The notes beneath the pieces are model-generated. The model did no database searches and was not told the DNA's origin. It saw only the letters and a program-made list of their open reading frames with translations. A program made the translations under genes and the position numbers. Below, piece by piece: positions 11,567 to 24,029 of a DNA stretch of 64,000 nucleotides (the first letter of the stretch is position 1; each line of letters begins with the position of its first letter). The stretch is from Galaxea fascicularis (Eukaryota; Cnidaria; Anthozoa; Scleractinia; Euphylliidae), in NCBI GenBank assembly GCA_948470475.1, contig OX419344.1, positions 20,369,725 to 20,433,724 on the forward strand, written 5' to 3'.

Positions 11567-12487
11567 ATGGCTAGAAACTCCTCTGCCCATTGTGAAAATT
11601 TTGAACTCTTTTTCTCAGTTAAAATTTTCCAAATCATTTTCTCATCAGTGATTTTCTTGTTCAATTTGGTTGGAAATTCTCTGGTAATCTTTGTTATGTA
11701 TGAGCGCCCAGAGTTCTGAAAGACGGTGAATTACTTCATTGTCAATATGGCGATTTCTGACTTCGTTTTTCCACTAATAGCAATCCCATCAGCCTTTGGA
11801 GGGAAAGCAGCCTGTTCCATGGTGTGGCCCATCAATGGTATGGCAGGACTGATCCTCTGTAAACGTAGGAACTTTCTCACGTCTGTTTCGCTTACCGTCT
11901 CCATACAAAGGCTCGTGTGGATCACCTTTGATCGCTTTGTAAGGGTGGTCTGCCCAATGACGGTACACCGTATCTCGTCAAGGTTTCGTTCTTTTGCAAT
12001 CGCTTCCACTTGGATTGTTGCGGCAGTATAATACTCTTCAGATTTGTATTTTTCTAAGCTGGAGACGACAAATGGAGCTATGATATGGGAGAAAGACATA
12101 AGTTTAGCTTTTAGCTATACACGAGTGGGCGTAGCCCATATTGGTCCAGTTATCATGGTAACAATTGTATATTCTGTTATAGCAGTTACCCTACGAAGAG
12201 AAGATAAAGTGCTTCAAGGAAGTAGAGCTGAACGAAGTTATCATAAAAAACGAGCTATAAAAATAAGTTTTTGTATCGTAACACTTTTCTACCTTTTCTT
12301 TTTTCCTTCTTCATTTGCGATGATCTTTTGGCAGACTCAAGTTTCAAATTCATGTTTATTCCTCAACCATTTCTTTCTCTTTTCCACTACTGCAGTTCCT
12401 ATATCTTCTACGACAAATTCGATCATTTGTTTCACATTTGTGGAAAGCGTCCGTCGATTTGAAGTTCTCTCTGTGCAAACGTTTTAA
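11567..12487 (+). pseudogene. Class A (rhodopsin-like) GPCR pseudogene
   Basis: A single-exon frame of 307 codons reads as a rhodopsin-family receptor, with two in-frame stops: TGA at 11717-11719 (codon 51) and TAA at 12029-12031 (codon 155). Visible are an N-terminal N-S-S glycosylation site, the TM1 GN pair (36-37), the TM2 N-x-x-x-S-D motif (60-65), a DRF variant of DRY at 122-124 after TM3, a basic loop before TM6 and a TM7 block with N-S-I-I-C in place of NPxxY. The frame is otherwise unbroken, so the lesions look fairly recent. Its ligand cannot be told; many intronless cnidarian receptors have this layout. The stops fall at the TM1-TM2 loop and the end of TM4, so neither half would make a working receptor. 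Confidence 0.8.
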
Positions 12488-12489
12488 CA

Positions 12490-14000
12490 GAAGAACAATG
12501 CAAAGACAGGAAATAGATGTAAAAAGAATTAGGGTAAATTCAGCCAGGAATCATCGACGAAAATGTGGCGTTTAACGAAACTTCAGACTTACGCAAGTGA
12601 ACTTTCAAACTACTCGGCAACTCAGAAAAAGGAAGAAGACTTTGCCCAAGATGAATCAAAATGAACTGCCTCATTACAGCACCGTGTGAAATAACTGAAG
12701 AACTTAAATAGATTAAAACTTACACCAGTCTCAAAAAAATTGAAATGCCCATCACTGTTGTAAAAGATAAGTTAACATGTGAACTAATTAAACACATTCG
12801 AAACTGAATTTTCTTTAGCTGTCTAGCTCACAAATATGACTAATGCAAGATATTTTTTGCTTAAAAGTTCGTTGGTTTGAGAGGACGCCAGTGTATGTTA
12901 TTTTTCATCTTGAAATTTATCTTAAAGGGACCCCTACACCACAGCTGTATGTGAATTTGGGTTCCTATTTGTTGATCTTTTTTTTTTTTTTTTTTTTTTT
13001 ACAGCAAAAGCCTTCGTTCTTTCTTCTTTATCTTTGGTTTTCAGTTCTGAGTTACTTGTCATCCTTAGCTTATTCCCACACTTTCAGTTTTCTCCTGTTG
13101 AAATGGCCTCAGATTAGTCTGCATATGAAATGAATTTTTCCGATTTGAATTTCAAATTAATTTTTAATTTATTCGTATTTTTTGTCTGTCAGTACCACGA
13201 GGAACAAGATGGCCGTGATGGACGACGCCAATGCTCTATTTTTGTCACTCTTTTCTATCTTTCTGTGCGCTGGGAAAACGTTAGACTTCTACAAGAGTGG
13301 TTTATAACATTCTACTGCCGAACTTGGCAATATGGGGACAACGCACCAGTAGCTCTAAACGCCTTAAAACCAACGGTCGCAAACATGGCTTGGCGTGGCA
13401 TTCAACATTTCAAGATTTGTCTTCTTGGAAGCCCTAGCTTGAGAGGTATGCAGTTGACCTTAACACGCAATATATTTCCGTATGATTAGGTAACAATTCA
13501 ATTTTTATTCCATTTGTCAGCAAGAAATTCAGATAGGTTTTTTGTCCTGACAATCGACGAAGTTATATAACTGATCTGAACGCATTGTAGCCGAGTCACC
13601 AGAATGTTTCAAAATAACCGTAGCACTGACCACTGTTTCAGTATATTGGTTGGTTAAGTAAAATATCGCCGGTTCATCTGAGTATTTATATTCTAAAACA
13701 GATCAGTTGTTGGTATCTTTATGGTTAAGTTCAATAAATGAAACATTCACCACATTTTTGCAAACGGTTATATTGAATATCATAGTCCTCAGTCGAACCT
13801 CCCGTTAACTGTCATTTTGCATATTGTTCGATATCTGAAATTCACAGTTTTGAAAAAGCTTTCAAATCTTAATTATTCCTTTTCAATAGTCTGAACGAGG
13901 AACTTCTAGTACCATGGCTGCATTTCAAATAACTCTCGAAGAATTTTTTTAGTATTGGGTATCAATTAGAGGTAGCTTTTTTCGCGCCAGCTACCCCGTA
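12490..14000. other. No firm gene; splice-bounded segments
   Basis: Contains a poly-T run near 12979-13001. A segment at about 13197-13446 has a TCTGTCAG acceptor and a GTATGC donor. Two further splice-bounded pieces lie at 14682-14758 and 15001-15069. Their phases do not combine into one frame, so a spliced non-coding transcript is possible but unproven. Confidence 0.25.
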
Positions 14001-14002
14001 AA

Positions 14003-14575
14003 ATAATGATAATAATGTTGATGATGATGATTGATGTTGATGATGATGACGATGATGATGATTTCATTGATGTTGATGTTGATGATGACGATGACGATGA
14101 CGTCTCTTATGTTATAGTATAATCGCTGGGTATAATTTTAAGTTATTAAAAAAATTGACTTGGATATTATCAGGTCTATATCGAACTCGAAGCCATGATG
14201 TAATTTTTTCCTTCTGGGAGGTCCATAAAGGGAAAAACTTGCTCGAAGTCTTTACGTATGAAAAAGTCTGAAAAACACAAGTTTTGTCTTGTCGAAAACG
14301 AAACTGCACTTTCAATCTTCGGAGTTCTTTAATCACGAGTAGGGTATCACGCCAACTTGTCTCTTTCTTCATGGCTTATTTAAGTAAATGTGCAGGTCTG
14401 TGTTTGCTTTCTGTCAAGACATTGATCCGGATAAATGTCAAAATAAGAAATATAAGCAAGAAAAACATGTCATCATCATCATCAACGTCATCGTCATCGT
14501 CATCATCAACATCAATGATATCATCATCATCAACATCAACATCAATATTATTATCATGATCATCACTGCCGCTAT
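14003..14575. repeat. Inverted GAT / ATC microsatellite pair
   Basis: GAT/GTTGAT repeats at 14003-14104 are mirrored by ATC/ATCAAC repeats at 14468-14575, so the two tracts form the arms of an inverted repeat about 360 bases apart. Serine-rich and aspartate-rich frames here are repeat translations. Confidence 0.75.
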
Positions 14576-15724
14576 TTAACTTAGGATGACGTTGCTTTAT
14601 CTTCGACTGCATGCGTGTTTTCCCTTTTACCTCGGCCTCCTCATACTGAGTTTTCTCACTGCTTTGTTTTCCTTCTGATCAGAAATGACACCAAGAACAC
14701 GTTTCAGTTGGGAACTCAAAAGCACCACTAAACAGGATGTCGACTTCGTCACAGATGGTAAGTTCTTATTACTATATTAGAACAACTTGGGAACCTCTCA
14801 AATACACATAACTCTTCTGGGGTGGGGGTGGGGGACACAGTATTGATTTTTGCCTATTTGTTTTTCACCCATTTGCCAATTGATCTCTCGATGATCCGCC
14901 ATGTACCCATTTCCTAGTGTTACAACCGAAGTTTTTAGGCAGGAAGAGAGATATCAACACGAGGTCACAGGTCTTAACATTGCTGTTCTCCTTTCTGTAG
15001 GCGTTTTATCCGCAAGAATACGTTAGTCGAAAACTGACGGGGACTAGTAACTGGAACCTGGCTTTAAAGGTGAGTTTGCAAGCTTCCTCTTTGTGGGTAC
15101 TCAGTTAAGCTACATAACCATGGGTCACCCCAGGGGAATATGATTTCTTCACCAATTTGGTCTAAGAATGGGCATAGATTTTCTACGTCAGGCCTACTGC
15201 GGGTAATATAACAACATATTATTGAGGTGTGGGGTGGTATACCCCTTACTCAAAAGTCCAAGGACTGCTTTTTGCCACCAAACCATTGGCAAGTTTTATC
15301 TCCTTTGCATTGTATGGAATTATTTTACATCGAATGCCTCTTAAGATTGTGGGAACGATTGTCCTAAAATATATGTCCCCTATACAAGTTGAATCAAATT
15401 CCTTCTGTAAGAAACTTGAAGATAGTAATGCTATGTTCTCGTTTGTTTCCCTTCAATTGGCACAAGCAATGGATGGGAAATATCACTAACATTGGATTGG
15501 ACTGCGCAATGTGGAACGAGGACTGCATCTCTTGACGCCAAGGTTTCATTTCTTGTAGCTACAGTATTTAATTAGTACATTTGGGGCCCAGTTGTTGAAA
15601 GGTGATCTATGCAAGCGTTTGATGAAACTCAAAGATTTGATTTCAGTTGTAAACTGATACGAGGTGAAGCTAAGTTCGTGATAAAATTGTCTTATCGAAG
15701 CGGGTGTTTAAAGTGCACCCAAAC

Positions 15725-15990
15725 CCCAAATGCTGGCTTTTTATAAGCTTCCAAACATGCGAATAGGTAAGTATCATTTGGTACACCACCGAGTGAGAAG
15801 GGGCGAGGGTCTATTCTTGATTTGGCGTCACAAACTGATTTGCATACATGTTTACAAAGACTTAATACGATACAAATCAGTTTGTGACGTCAAATCAAGA
15901 ATAGACCCACGCCTCTTCTCACTCGGTTGTGTACCAAATGATACTTACCTATTCGTATGTTTGGAAGCTTATAAAAAGCCAGCATTTGGG
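15725..15990. mobile_element. 266-bp near-perfect foldback element
   Basis: Begins CCCAAATGCTGGC and ends GCCAGCATTTGGG. The arms of about 115 bases match almost throughout, including CAAACTGATTTG / CAAATCAGTTTG near the centre. No coding capacity; a MITE-type hairpin. No clear target duplication. Confidence 0.8.
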
Positions 15991-16389
15991 AAAAAAGAAC
16001 AAAAAACGGCGCAACGCTTTTCAAACAGGTACAAAGATTTATTTTAGCAGTTTAGCTGGCAATGCCGAATAAAATTTAATAGACTGCAGATTAGCTCATC
16101 TCAGGATGGCCATTCACACTCGAAATAAGTCATTGCAAATGCGCTTTAAACAACTGGGCCCAGCTCAATTCATAATGGTTTCGATAATAAAAAGATCTGC
16201 CTGGGGAACCCTATAGTTATCTAGAAAAATGCCGAATAATAGTCGCATGGACAAGTGTACAGAATGAAGATTCATTATTGAGATGACAAATTTGGAGAAA
16301 GTAAAAAGTACTCACTCAAAAGTAACAAAGCCTATTTCACAGAAAATCGTTCCGTGCACGGAACACCAGTTCCACCCACTGTAGCAGTA

Positions 16390-17706
16390 TGTTCCCACTG
16401 TACGTTTTCAGTAACAAACTCAAATGCTAGAACCACGTTGAACAGTATCACAAATAGCACCACAGTAGCCTGCATTTCAGAGAATGGTTATGATTTCATT
16501 CACACATCCAAAAGTTAGAACCACCCGTCACAGGCACCCCAGGCGTACTATATGAGACCTGTTGTTATTAACGGATTAAAATCTGCCGATATTGGTGGTA
16601 TTTTCCACAGTTTAATCAAAGTGAATAATGGCAGTTAACTCTGTTTAGTTTCCTCAGTTGTCCTGTGCACTAAACGGCCTAATGTCGGGGCATTTGTGAG
16701 TGCAAATTGTCCTGAGACGATTGAGTCGCATTGTAGTTGTTGCAATGAGCTCCTACTTAAGCCAAATTATAGAGATAATCACCGGTCTGATTTGCCGAAG
16801 AAAAACTGAAAAGAATGCGAAAACGTTTGTACCTTTATTTCATTAAATCCTTGGCGTATTCTCACTGGTTTAAACGTCATTCTGTCGATTTTTAAATCAG
16901 CTAGAACACACCAATGGACAATGAAGTAAAGGGAAGAATGTTTCATTTCGTATTCTTTTCAGGTTTTCTTCTGTAACTTAGACCAGTGTGTGATGATCTC
17001 TATAATTTGGCTGAAGTAGCTGCTCATAGGAGCAACAACGATGCGGCTCAGTCTTCTCAATACAATTATCACGCGCAAATGCCCCGAAATTTGGTTGTTT
17101 TGTACATAGGACAACTGAGAAAACCAGATGACTGCTATTTTATTTTGATGATATCTGTGATAAAATACCACCAAAATCTGCAGTTTTCAATAAGCAAATA
17201 GCCCCAGGTCTCTCATAGTACGTATGAATCGCTTGGGGAACCACCTTGCACGGCATAATAAACAGCACCACAGGAAAGTACTGCTCGGTAGATTTCACGT
17301 AAAATTCTCGCACTTGAGACTACTTCGCAACGGACTACTTGATTAGATCCACCATGAATGAACAAAACTGCTATACATACCACGACATTGATTTGATCGG
17401 TTCTTATTTTTATGAGACCCATCTTCAACAACGTAACCAACAACTTGAAATCACCGGTCAATGCCACCTTGCACAGGGCAACAATGAACAGTATCGCAGG
17501 GAAGTATCGCTCAGTAGCTTTCAAAGACTCCAAAGCTGGAATCACATTGTACAGAATTATACACAGCACCTCAACAAAATACAACTCAGAAGCTTGCACT
17601 TGAATATAAATGTTCAAACTTTTACTTCGTCCAGAGAGTCAAGAGTTGGAACCACCTTGAGCAATAAAAACATAGCACCACAAGATATTCTGCGCAGTTT
17701 AGATTG
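16390..17706 (+). repeat. Diverged ~110-bp minisatellite (interrupted)
   Basis: Repeated blocks of the form GAACCACCTTGCAC..GCATAATAAACAGCACCACAGG followed by an AGTAGCTTTCA-type motif occur at 16390-16548 and 17222-17706, split by the foldback at 16549-17217. The same unit recurs at 51050-51320 inside the TSR gene intron. Confidence 0.6.
16549..17217. mobile_element. 669-bp foldback element with GTAC target duplication
   Basis: Two arms of about 300 bases in inverted orientation (for example TATTGGTGGTATTTT on the left, AAAATACCACCAAAA on the right) surround a spacer of about 90 bases. The tips read TATATGAGACC and GGTCTCTCATA. GTAC occurs directly outside both tips (16545-16548, 17218-17221). 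It sits within a minisatellite array. Confidence 0.75.
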
Positions 17707-17715
17707 ATTAAATTG

Positions 17716-18679
17716 AAGGAGGCTCCCAGCAGTTTTTTTGGCTTATTGGTGTTCCTTTTGAAATCAACATTTCTTATAAAAGAGAAGCTTCGGTTTCCTT
17801 GAAACTGCAACATCTTTCCGATGTATGTCCAAAGTTTGTTTTCTCTTCGCTTTCCTAGCAACAGCTGTTACCATAGCAACGGTAACGCAAGGCCGCTCAT
17901 TTAAAAACAAAAAGGTCAATTATCTCGAAATCCAGTCGGACACTTCATGACGAAACTTTGAGAGTGTAAACTACTCTAGTCCCACAACTTTTAGGCCAAA
18001 TTGCAACAAAATCTGTAAAAACGTTTTCAAATAAATTTCAAATACAATTTTAAAGGCTAGTTTTGTTCATATACGTACTTTTCTTCAAGCTTTTTGAAGA
18101 AACATGAAACTTACACCATATTTTCTCTGTTCAAAGCGTCCAAGGGGGCTGTTTTTCTTTCTTTCTTTTTCTTTTTTTTTTTTTGCAAATTACGAGCATT
18201 GTGACTTAGATATCGTACAATTACAGTCACCTAGGACGCACGATGTGAATTGAAAATGTAAATGTTTTCTGTCATGATGAAAAAATGGGGTAAAAGTTTC
18301 ACATTTATTCAAAACATCTTGAAGAAAAATACGGAAATGAACAAAACGAGCCTTAATTTGCAATGTATCTGAAACCTCTCTTACAGACATTTTTTTAACT
18401 GGGCTACAGGTTGTGGCCCTGGGGTAGTTTACATTCTCAAAGTTTCTTATGAAGAGTCTGACTGGATTTCGAGATAACTGACCTTTTTTTAAATGAACGG
18501 CTTTGTGTTACCGTTGCTATCGTAACAGCTGTTGCTTGGAAACCGACGAGATAATGAACTTTGGTCATACGTCGAAAAGATGTCGTAGTTTCAAGGAAAT
18601 CGAAGCTTGTCTTCTATACGAAATTTTAATTCAGTCAAAAGGTACACCCCAAGCCAAAAAGACTGCTGCGAGCCTCCTT
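17716..18679. mobile_element. ~0.96-kb long inverted-repeat element, copy 1
   Basis: Arms of about 450 bases. The left tip AAGGAGGCTC.CAGCAGT is mirrored by CTGCTGCGAGCCTCCTT. The internal block AACAGCTGTTACCATAGCAAC is mirrored as GTTGCTATCGTAACAGCTGTT. Arms are diverged but collinear. No coding frame of note. Confidence 0.75.
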
Positions 18680-18947
18680 AAGCTTTCCACTGTGTGCAGA
18701 CCCGTACGTTATGAACATCAGGTACAGCCGATTGTGCAGCATTCTACTGAAGTATGGCGGAAATTAACAGCTTTCCTTTGAATTTTTCACCCAAAACAAC
18801 AGTGCCAACAGTAGCACAATGTCGTACTTTTAATACGTAGGCCCTTTAAGCTTTATGGACAACAAAACCACGTCATCCACAGCGACAAAAAGAAACGTTT
18901 TTTTTTCTTGCAAACTTAGAGAAAACGTAGAGGACTTCCTATCATTA

Positions 18948-20296
18948 ACCTCGTAGCAGTTTTTTTGTCCTGGGGGTGAACCTTTTCAAATCAAAATTTA
19001 TTAAAGAAGACAAACTTCGATATTTGCAACGTACGACCAAAGTTTATTTTCTCATTGGTTTCTAAGCAACAGCTGTTACCATAGCAACAATAACGCTTAT
19101 TTTAAAAAAGGTCAAATATCTCGAAATCTAGTCAGACACTTCCAAGTCATAACGAAACTTTGAGAGTGTAAACTACTCTTGTCCCGCAACTTGTAGGCCA
19201 AATTAGAAAAAAAATCTTTAAATTTTTAAAGGCTCGTTTTGTTCATTTCCCGATTTTTCAAGTTTTTCGACAAATATGAAACTTTTACACCATTTTTCTC
19301 TGTTCAAAAAATTATCATGATGGAAAAACATTTTCAATTCACATTGAACGTCCTAGGTGACTGCGATTGCACGATATTTAAAGGAATTACGTCACGACGA
19401 TTTTGTTGTTTTGGATCAATTCTTTCCTAAAACCGTTACTTGGAACTTTTATTTATACGAACAATGTTCTTGATAAACTATGAGGTGGATATCAAGTTAA
19501 TTTTATCAGAGAGCAACCCATAAAAAGGCTTTTGGTGTTTTTTTTTGTCGAGATAGCATCAAAACTTGAAAAAGTTGGCCCAATCTTTTCAAGATTCAAT
19601 CCATTTCCATCCTTGTCACATTCAGTAGTATCAGACGACAAGAAACAGTTTTAGTGTCATAACAGTTTTAAATAACAAAAATAGACCATTATTTTTGGAG
19701 CTCAATTAGCGGCAAGGCATATTTTGAACTTTAAAAATATGCTAAAATAGCGTGACAAAGTCTCTTTAAGGTACTAAGCTCATAATTTGCATCAATTCAA
19801 ACTTAAATATCGTGAAACCATAGCCACCTAGGACGCTCAATGGGAATTGAAAATGTTTCTCTATCATGGTAATTATTTGAACAGAGTAAAAATCGTGTAA
19901 AAGTTCGATATTTCTTCAAATACCATGAAGAAAAATACGGAAATGAACAAAACGAGCCTTTAAAAATTTATTTGCAGTTTATTTTAAAGCACTCTCACAA
20001 TTGTTTTTCTAATTTGGCCTACACGTTGTGTGATTAGAGTGATGTGCACTCTCAAAATTTTCGTTGTGAAGTGTCTGACTAGATTTCGAGATAATTGAGC
20101 ATTTTTAAAACGAGCAGCCTTGCGTTACCGTTGCTATAATAACAGCTGTTGCTTGGAAACCGATGAGAAAATAAACTTTGGTCATACGTCGAAAAGATGT
20201 TGCAGTTTTAAGGAAATCGAAGGTTGTCTTCTATAAAAAATCAGTTTGATTTCAAAAGGTACACCCAAAGCCCAAAAAACTGCTGCAAGCCTCCTT
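18948..20296. mobile_element. ~1.35-kb long inverted-repeat element, copy 2
   Basis: Same family as 17716-18679. It shares the AACAGCTGTTACCATAGCAAC block, the TCTCGAAATC.AGTC.GACACTTC block and the CCTAGG block near the arm ends. The spacer between the arms (about 19385-19800) is larger and unique. It lies about 270 bp from copy 1 in the same orientation. Confidence 0.7.
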
Positions 20297-21149
20297 AATT
20301 GGCAGGTTTCTTTTGAACGGACAAAGGCTAGGAATGTGTTTGAGATTCAGTCATCAATGCCAACTTGCACAGAATTCTACTGAAAAACAGAGCACAGAAA
20401 AGGTCCTCGTAATAGGCTTGATTTGAAGTATGAACCATGAACAAGAATCGCAAGAACGACTGTTTGTATTTATTTGGGAAGCTCGACTGTTCTCACCTAC
20501 AGGAGCAAACTCTCATCTGGTTAAAACTACAGACCAGCACCATTCATAAGACCTCACAAAATCGATTGAAGAAAAAAACAGAGAAACAATCAAAACAATA
20601 GAGGTGAGCCCTAAAACAAAAGAGCTGCACCCTGTGGAGATCCAATGAAATTAGAGGATTTAAAGAATTGCAGCCCTACCCAAAGTGGGGACCACTTTGT
20701 AAGGCAAAATACATGGCCATGTAATCAGCATTATACTTGCGGCATTAGATAAGTCACACTTAAGTGGTTCATTTAGTCATAAAAATACGTTGACAGTACC
20801 ATTAGTTACCTTGGGAGCATAATTCATTTTACATGATTTCATCCACATAACCTTAAGTTAGTACCATCCAATGACCTTCAGTTGAGTTGTCACGCTGTGA
20901 TAATTTCACATCTTCTAAATTCTGGCGTTACTTTCAGGATGTGGTAAAAAGGTCGGACGAGTTTGGGGGTCGAAAAGTCAAATATTCTTTTGAAAAATAA
21001 TCGAATTATTTATACTATATTAATGGGGTTTATCCAGCAGATCTTTTTACATGAAACCATTCTGAAGACTTAACCTATCTTACTAGGACCCTTAATATGC
21101 CTTTCATCGTAGCAATTTTTTTTCAACTGAATTATGAGGAAAAAGTGTA

Positions 21150-22360
21150 GCAGAACTGTGGGTAACTACAGAACACCACAGAACACTAGATCACTGTTTC
21201 TCTTTGACAATACAGAAAAACGACAGCAAATAGGTACAGTAATCGACCAAAACAGAGTAAGACGAAGAACGAGCAATACAATGCAAAAGAGAGACCAAAG
21301 ATGAAAGTTAAATAGATTTGATTATTCGAGACTGCAAAATTGAGGACAAATGCAAAAAAAAAAAAGGAATGACGGAGAGCACATCATTGGAGGATCAGGA
21401 ACAGGAACTAAAATAATATAAAATGACAAAAATGCTGAAACAAAACATTTACCGAAGCAAGAAGAAAACTACAACAAAAAGACCAGGGAGCAAATTATTT
21501 TAGAAAAAAAAGCTGGAAAAAAGGAATGCAAAATACGACAAGTTGAAGAAATTAAGAACTTGAAGGCACAAAAACAGGAACAAAACAAGACAAAGTAGTA
21601 AAACAGCAGTGAGCTTGCAAGACTTGGCGTAAAAAGATCAAAGACAGTGGCAAAATAGAAAAAATAAGCGAATTGAGACTCAAAAATATAAAAGTGAATT
21701 TACGAAAAGGGGAAATAAAAATTACACGATGCATGAAGAGATACAGGAACAAAAAGAAGGAGAGTTGAAAAAGAAAATAACCTCGGAGTACGTACTGACA
21801 GAATACAGAATAAAAGACGAACAAACAAGAACAAACGTAACAGTAAAATACTGACAAGAACAAGAGACACTGGGAGGAAAATGAACATGACAGACACAAA
21901 GATATACTTACCCTTGATACAAAACCAAATAAAAAGTGATACAAGTTGTTGGAGACTGAAAACTGAACAAAACTGAACAAAACTGGAGTATACCTCTACA
22001 TGAACAACATTAAGTGGACTGCATAGAAAAGAGCGCAATTGTACTGAGAAAAACAGTGGACAAAACGTGACAAACAATGCAATGAAACAGCCAAGAGATG
22101 CAAACCTCAGGAAGAGCATACTAAAAAATCTACAAAAAGTTTTTTAAACACCAACACAAACACAAACAAACCCAAATCAACACCTTGAAACAAGGCGAGA
22201 TGAAAACACGAAAGAAAATGTGATATAATAGGCACGACAAAACGTGACGAAACAATAGAGGGTCAACAGTACAACAGTACAACAACACAGGAAAGTCGAA
22301 CGCGTATAAACAATGAACAAACGAACAAACGAACTGAAACGAGTAAACAGGGCAAGATAG
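21150..22360. other. 1.2-kb T-poor, A/C-rich tract
   Basis: The + strand is strongly depleted of T and rich in A with AAC/ACA/GAA words, with no fixed period. The long frames on the opposite strand (phenylalanine-, serine- and valine-rich) are what one expects when stop codons are made rare by composition. No domain recognised. Confidence 0.6.
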
Positions 22361-23211
22361 TAATGTCAACTCAGAGATGAGAGACGGAACCAATGTGGAC
22401 TGGACAAGGCAGTGATCTGGCTGAGGAATTCACTTACATTCAATTTCGAATATTGGACACACACGAATGTATAATCGATGTGTTTGTATAGTTTCATTCT
22501 GATTTTGGTGTCAAAACAAATTATCATCGCTACGATGAAAGGCATAAGGGTGTAGAATAAGTTCTGGGTCCGGAACACTTGAAAGTAAGTTTAAAGGCCA
22601 ATAACATAAAACCAGGCAAAATGTTTTGACAAAACGTTTCTTTTGTCGCCACATTGAACATTTTGAGTTTAAATGGAAACATCAAAATTATTTCAACAAC
22701 TATTTTTTTGGGGGGAAAATTGACTTTCAAATTTGGTTTTAATTTATTCTGGGTAAGCTTTTCAAGTAGTTTACTTTCAATAACCGGACCCTGGGACGTT
22801 ACACTTAAATTAAGCTCCCGAAAAGCGCGTTTAGTTTTACTAGTTTTCAATTTTGATGTTCAAAGCTAAGAGCTACTTCACTGAGCAGTTTGAAAACCAA
22901 ACAAAAACAAATCAAGATCGTCTAGTGGAGACTATCGAACATTATATTGGAGATTTGAAGAATGAATTTCGATGGAATTTGTGCATAAATAGAGCAAATT
23001 AGTAAAATAAAAACGTTACACGGTTTTGTGTACTCAAGAAACGCTTGTAAAACGTAGAATGGAATAAACAACCGGCGCCCGTATTCCTGTAACGGGCTTC
23101 ATTTCAATTAAAGACTATTTGTATATGGAATGACAGGATTCAAAATTTGTTTACCTATTTCGTGAACAAAAAGCTTTCCGCCTTTAATTATAAGTAGTTT
23201 GAACGCGCTTT

Positions 23212-23612
23212 TAAAGGGAGCCTGATAGCTATGTCATGTAAAGCTATTTCTTGTATGCCTATGTTTGCTGCTAAGAAGAAAAAGAGAGCTGTGCTTTTGA
23301 TGGCGGTTTTTAGTATTGAGTCAAAAAAAAAACTAAGTCTTTTGGCGGGAAAAATCTGTATGGGTTTACGGATTTAGCCCTTCAAATGCTAAGTTATGTT
23401 TTGACTTTGTGCTAAACCCGCGTTGAAAGCGCAGATCTTTTTTTCTTTTCGGCAACCTCTCCTAGGCAAAAAAAATGAAAAGAGATAGCCTACAAAATGA
23501 CTAGTTACCAGGCCCCTTTTAAAAGCGCGCTTTTTTCCCATTCATTGTTGTATTAAAGACAAGAGAAAAGTGAAACAATAAAGTCTTTGTTTTATTTATA
23601 AGTCTTTTTATT
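23212..23612 (+). repeat. Dispersed repeat copy 2 (uninterrupted)
   Basis: Paralogue of 9620-10236 in the same orientation, lacking the 234-bp TIR insertion. The junction at 23506-23516 reads straight through. Confidence 0.8.
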
Positions 23613-24029
23613 GATTATTTGTTGTACTAATAACTGAATTACAATGGTTATTAAGTAACAAGTTTGAAGTGCTATTTCTGGTGACTACATTTACTGAACC
23701 ATTCCGCAGACATTTTGAAATGATTGGTAAAGTTTTTCAGCTCAACAATGATAAGTATTTAAACAATACTCTAACAGGGCAATTTTGATGAAAGTTGAAA
23801 TTAACTGTCAAACAATTCATTCCGCCTGAGTTTCCTTTCAAAATGTCGAAAACCAAAAGACTAAGTTATTTACGAGTGAAAACTAAGTGCACGATGCAAA
23901 ACTAACATTTTTGTACTGAACTGGTTCCTGAAATTGTTAACTCCTATTCACAAATTTTGGTTTGAAGTATATGTTGAATCAAAACGTAATCAGCCAACGT
24001 ATGAAACTCCAAATTTTCAGTGTTGGTTT

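Noticed and set aside
11717..11719. TGA in the GPCR read as selenocysteine or read-through
   Set aside because: No SECIS-like element was evident, the position is a loop, and a second stop (TAA) follows.
21552..22393. Long minus-strand frames rich in Phe, Ser, Val
   Set aside because: Explained by the T-poor composition; no domain, and overlapping frames are equally open.
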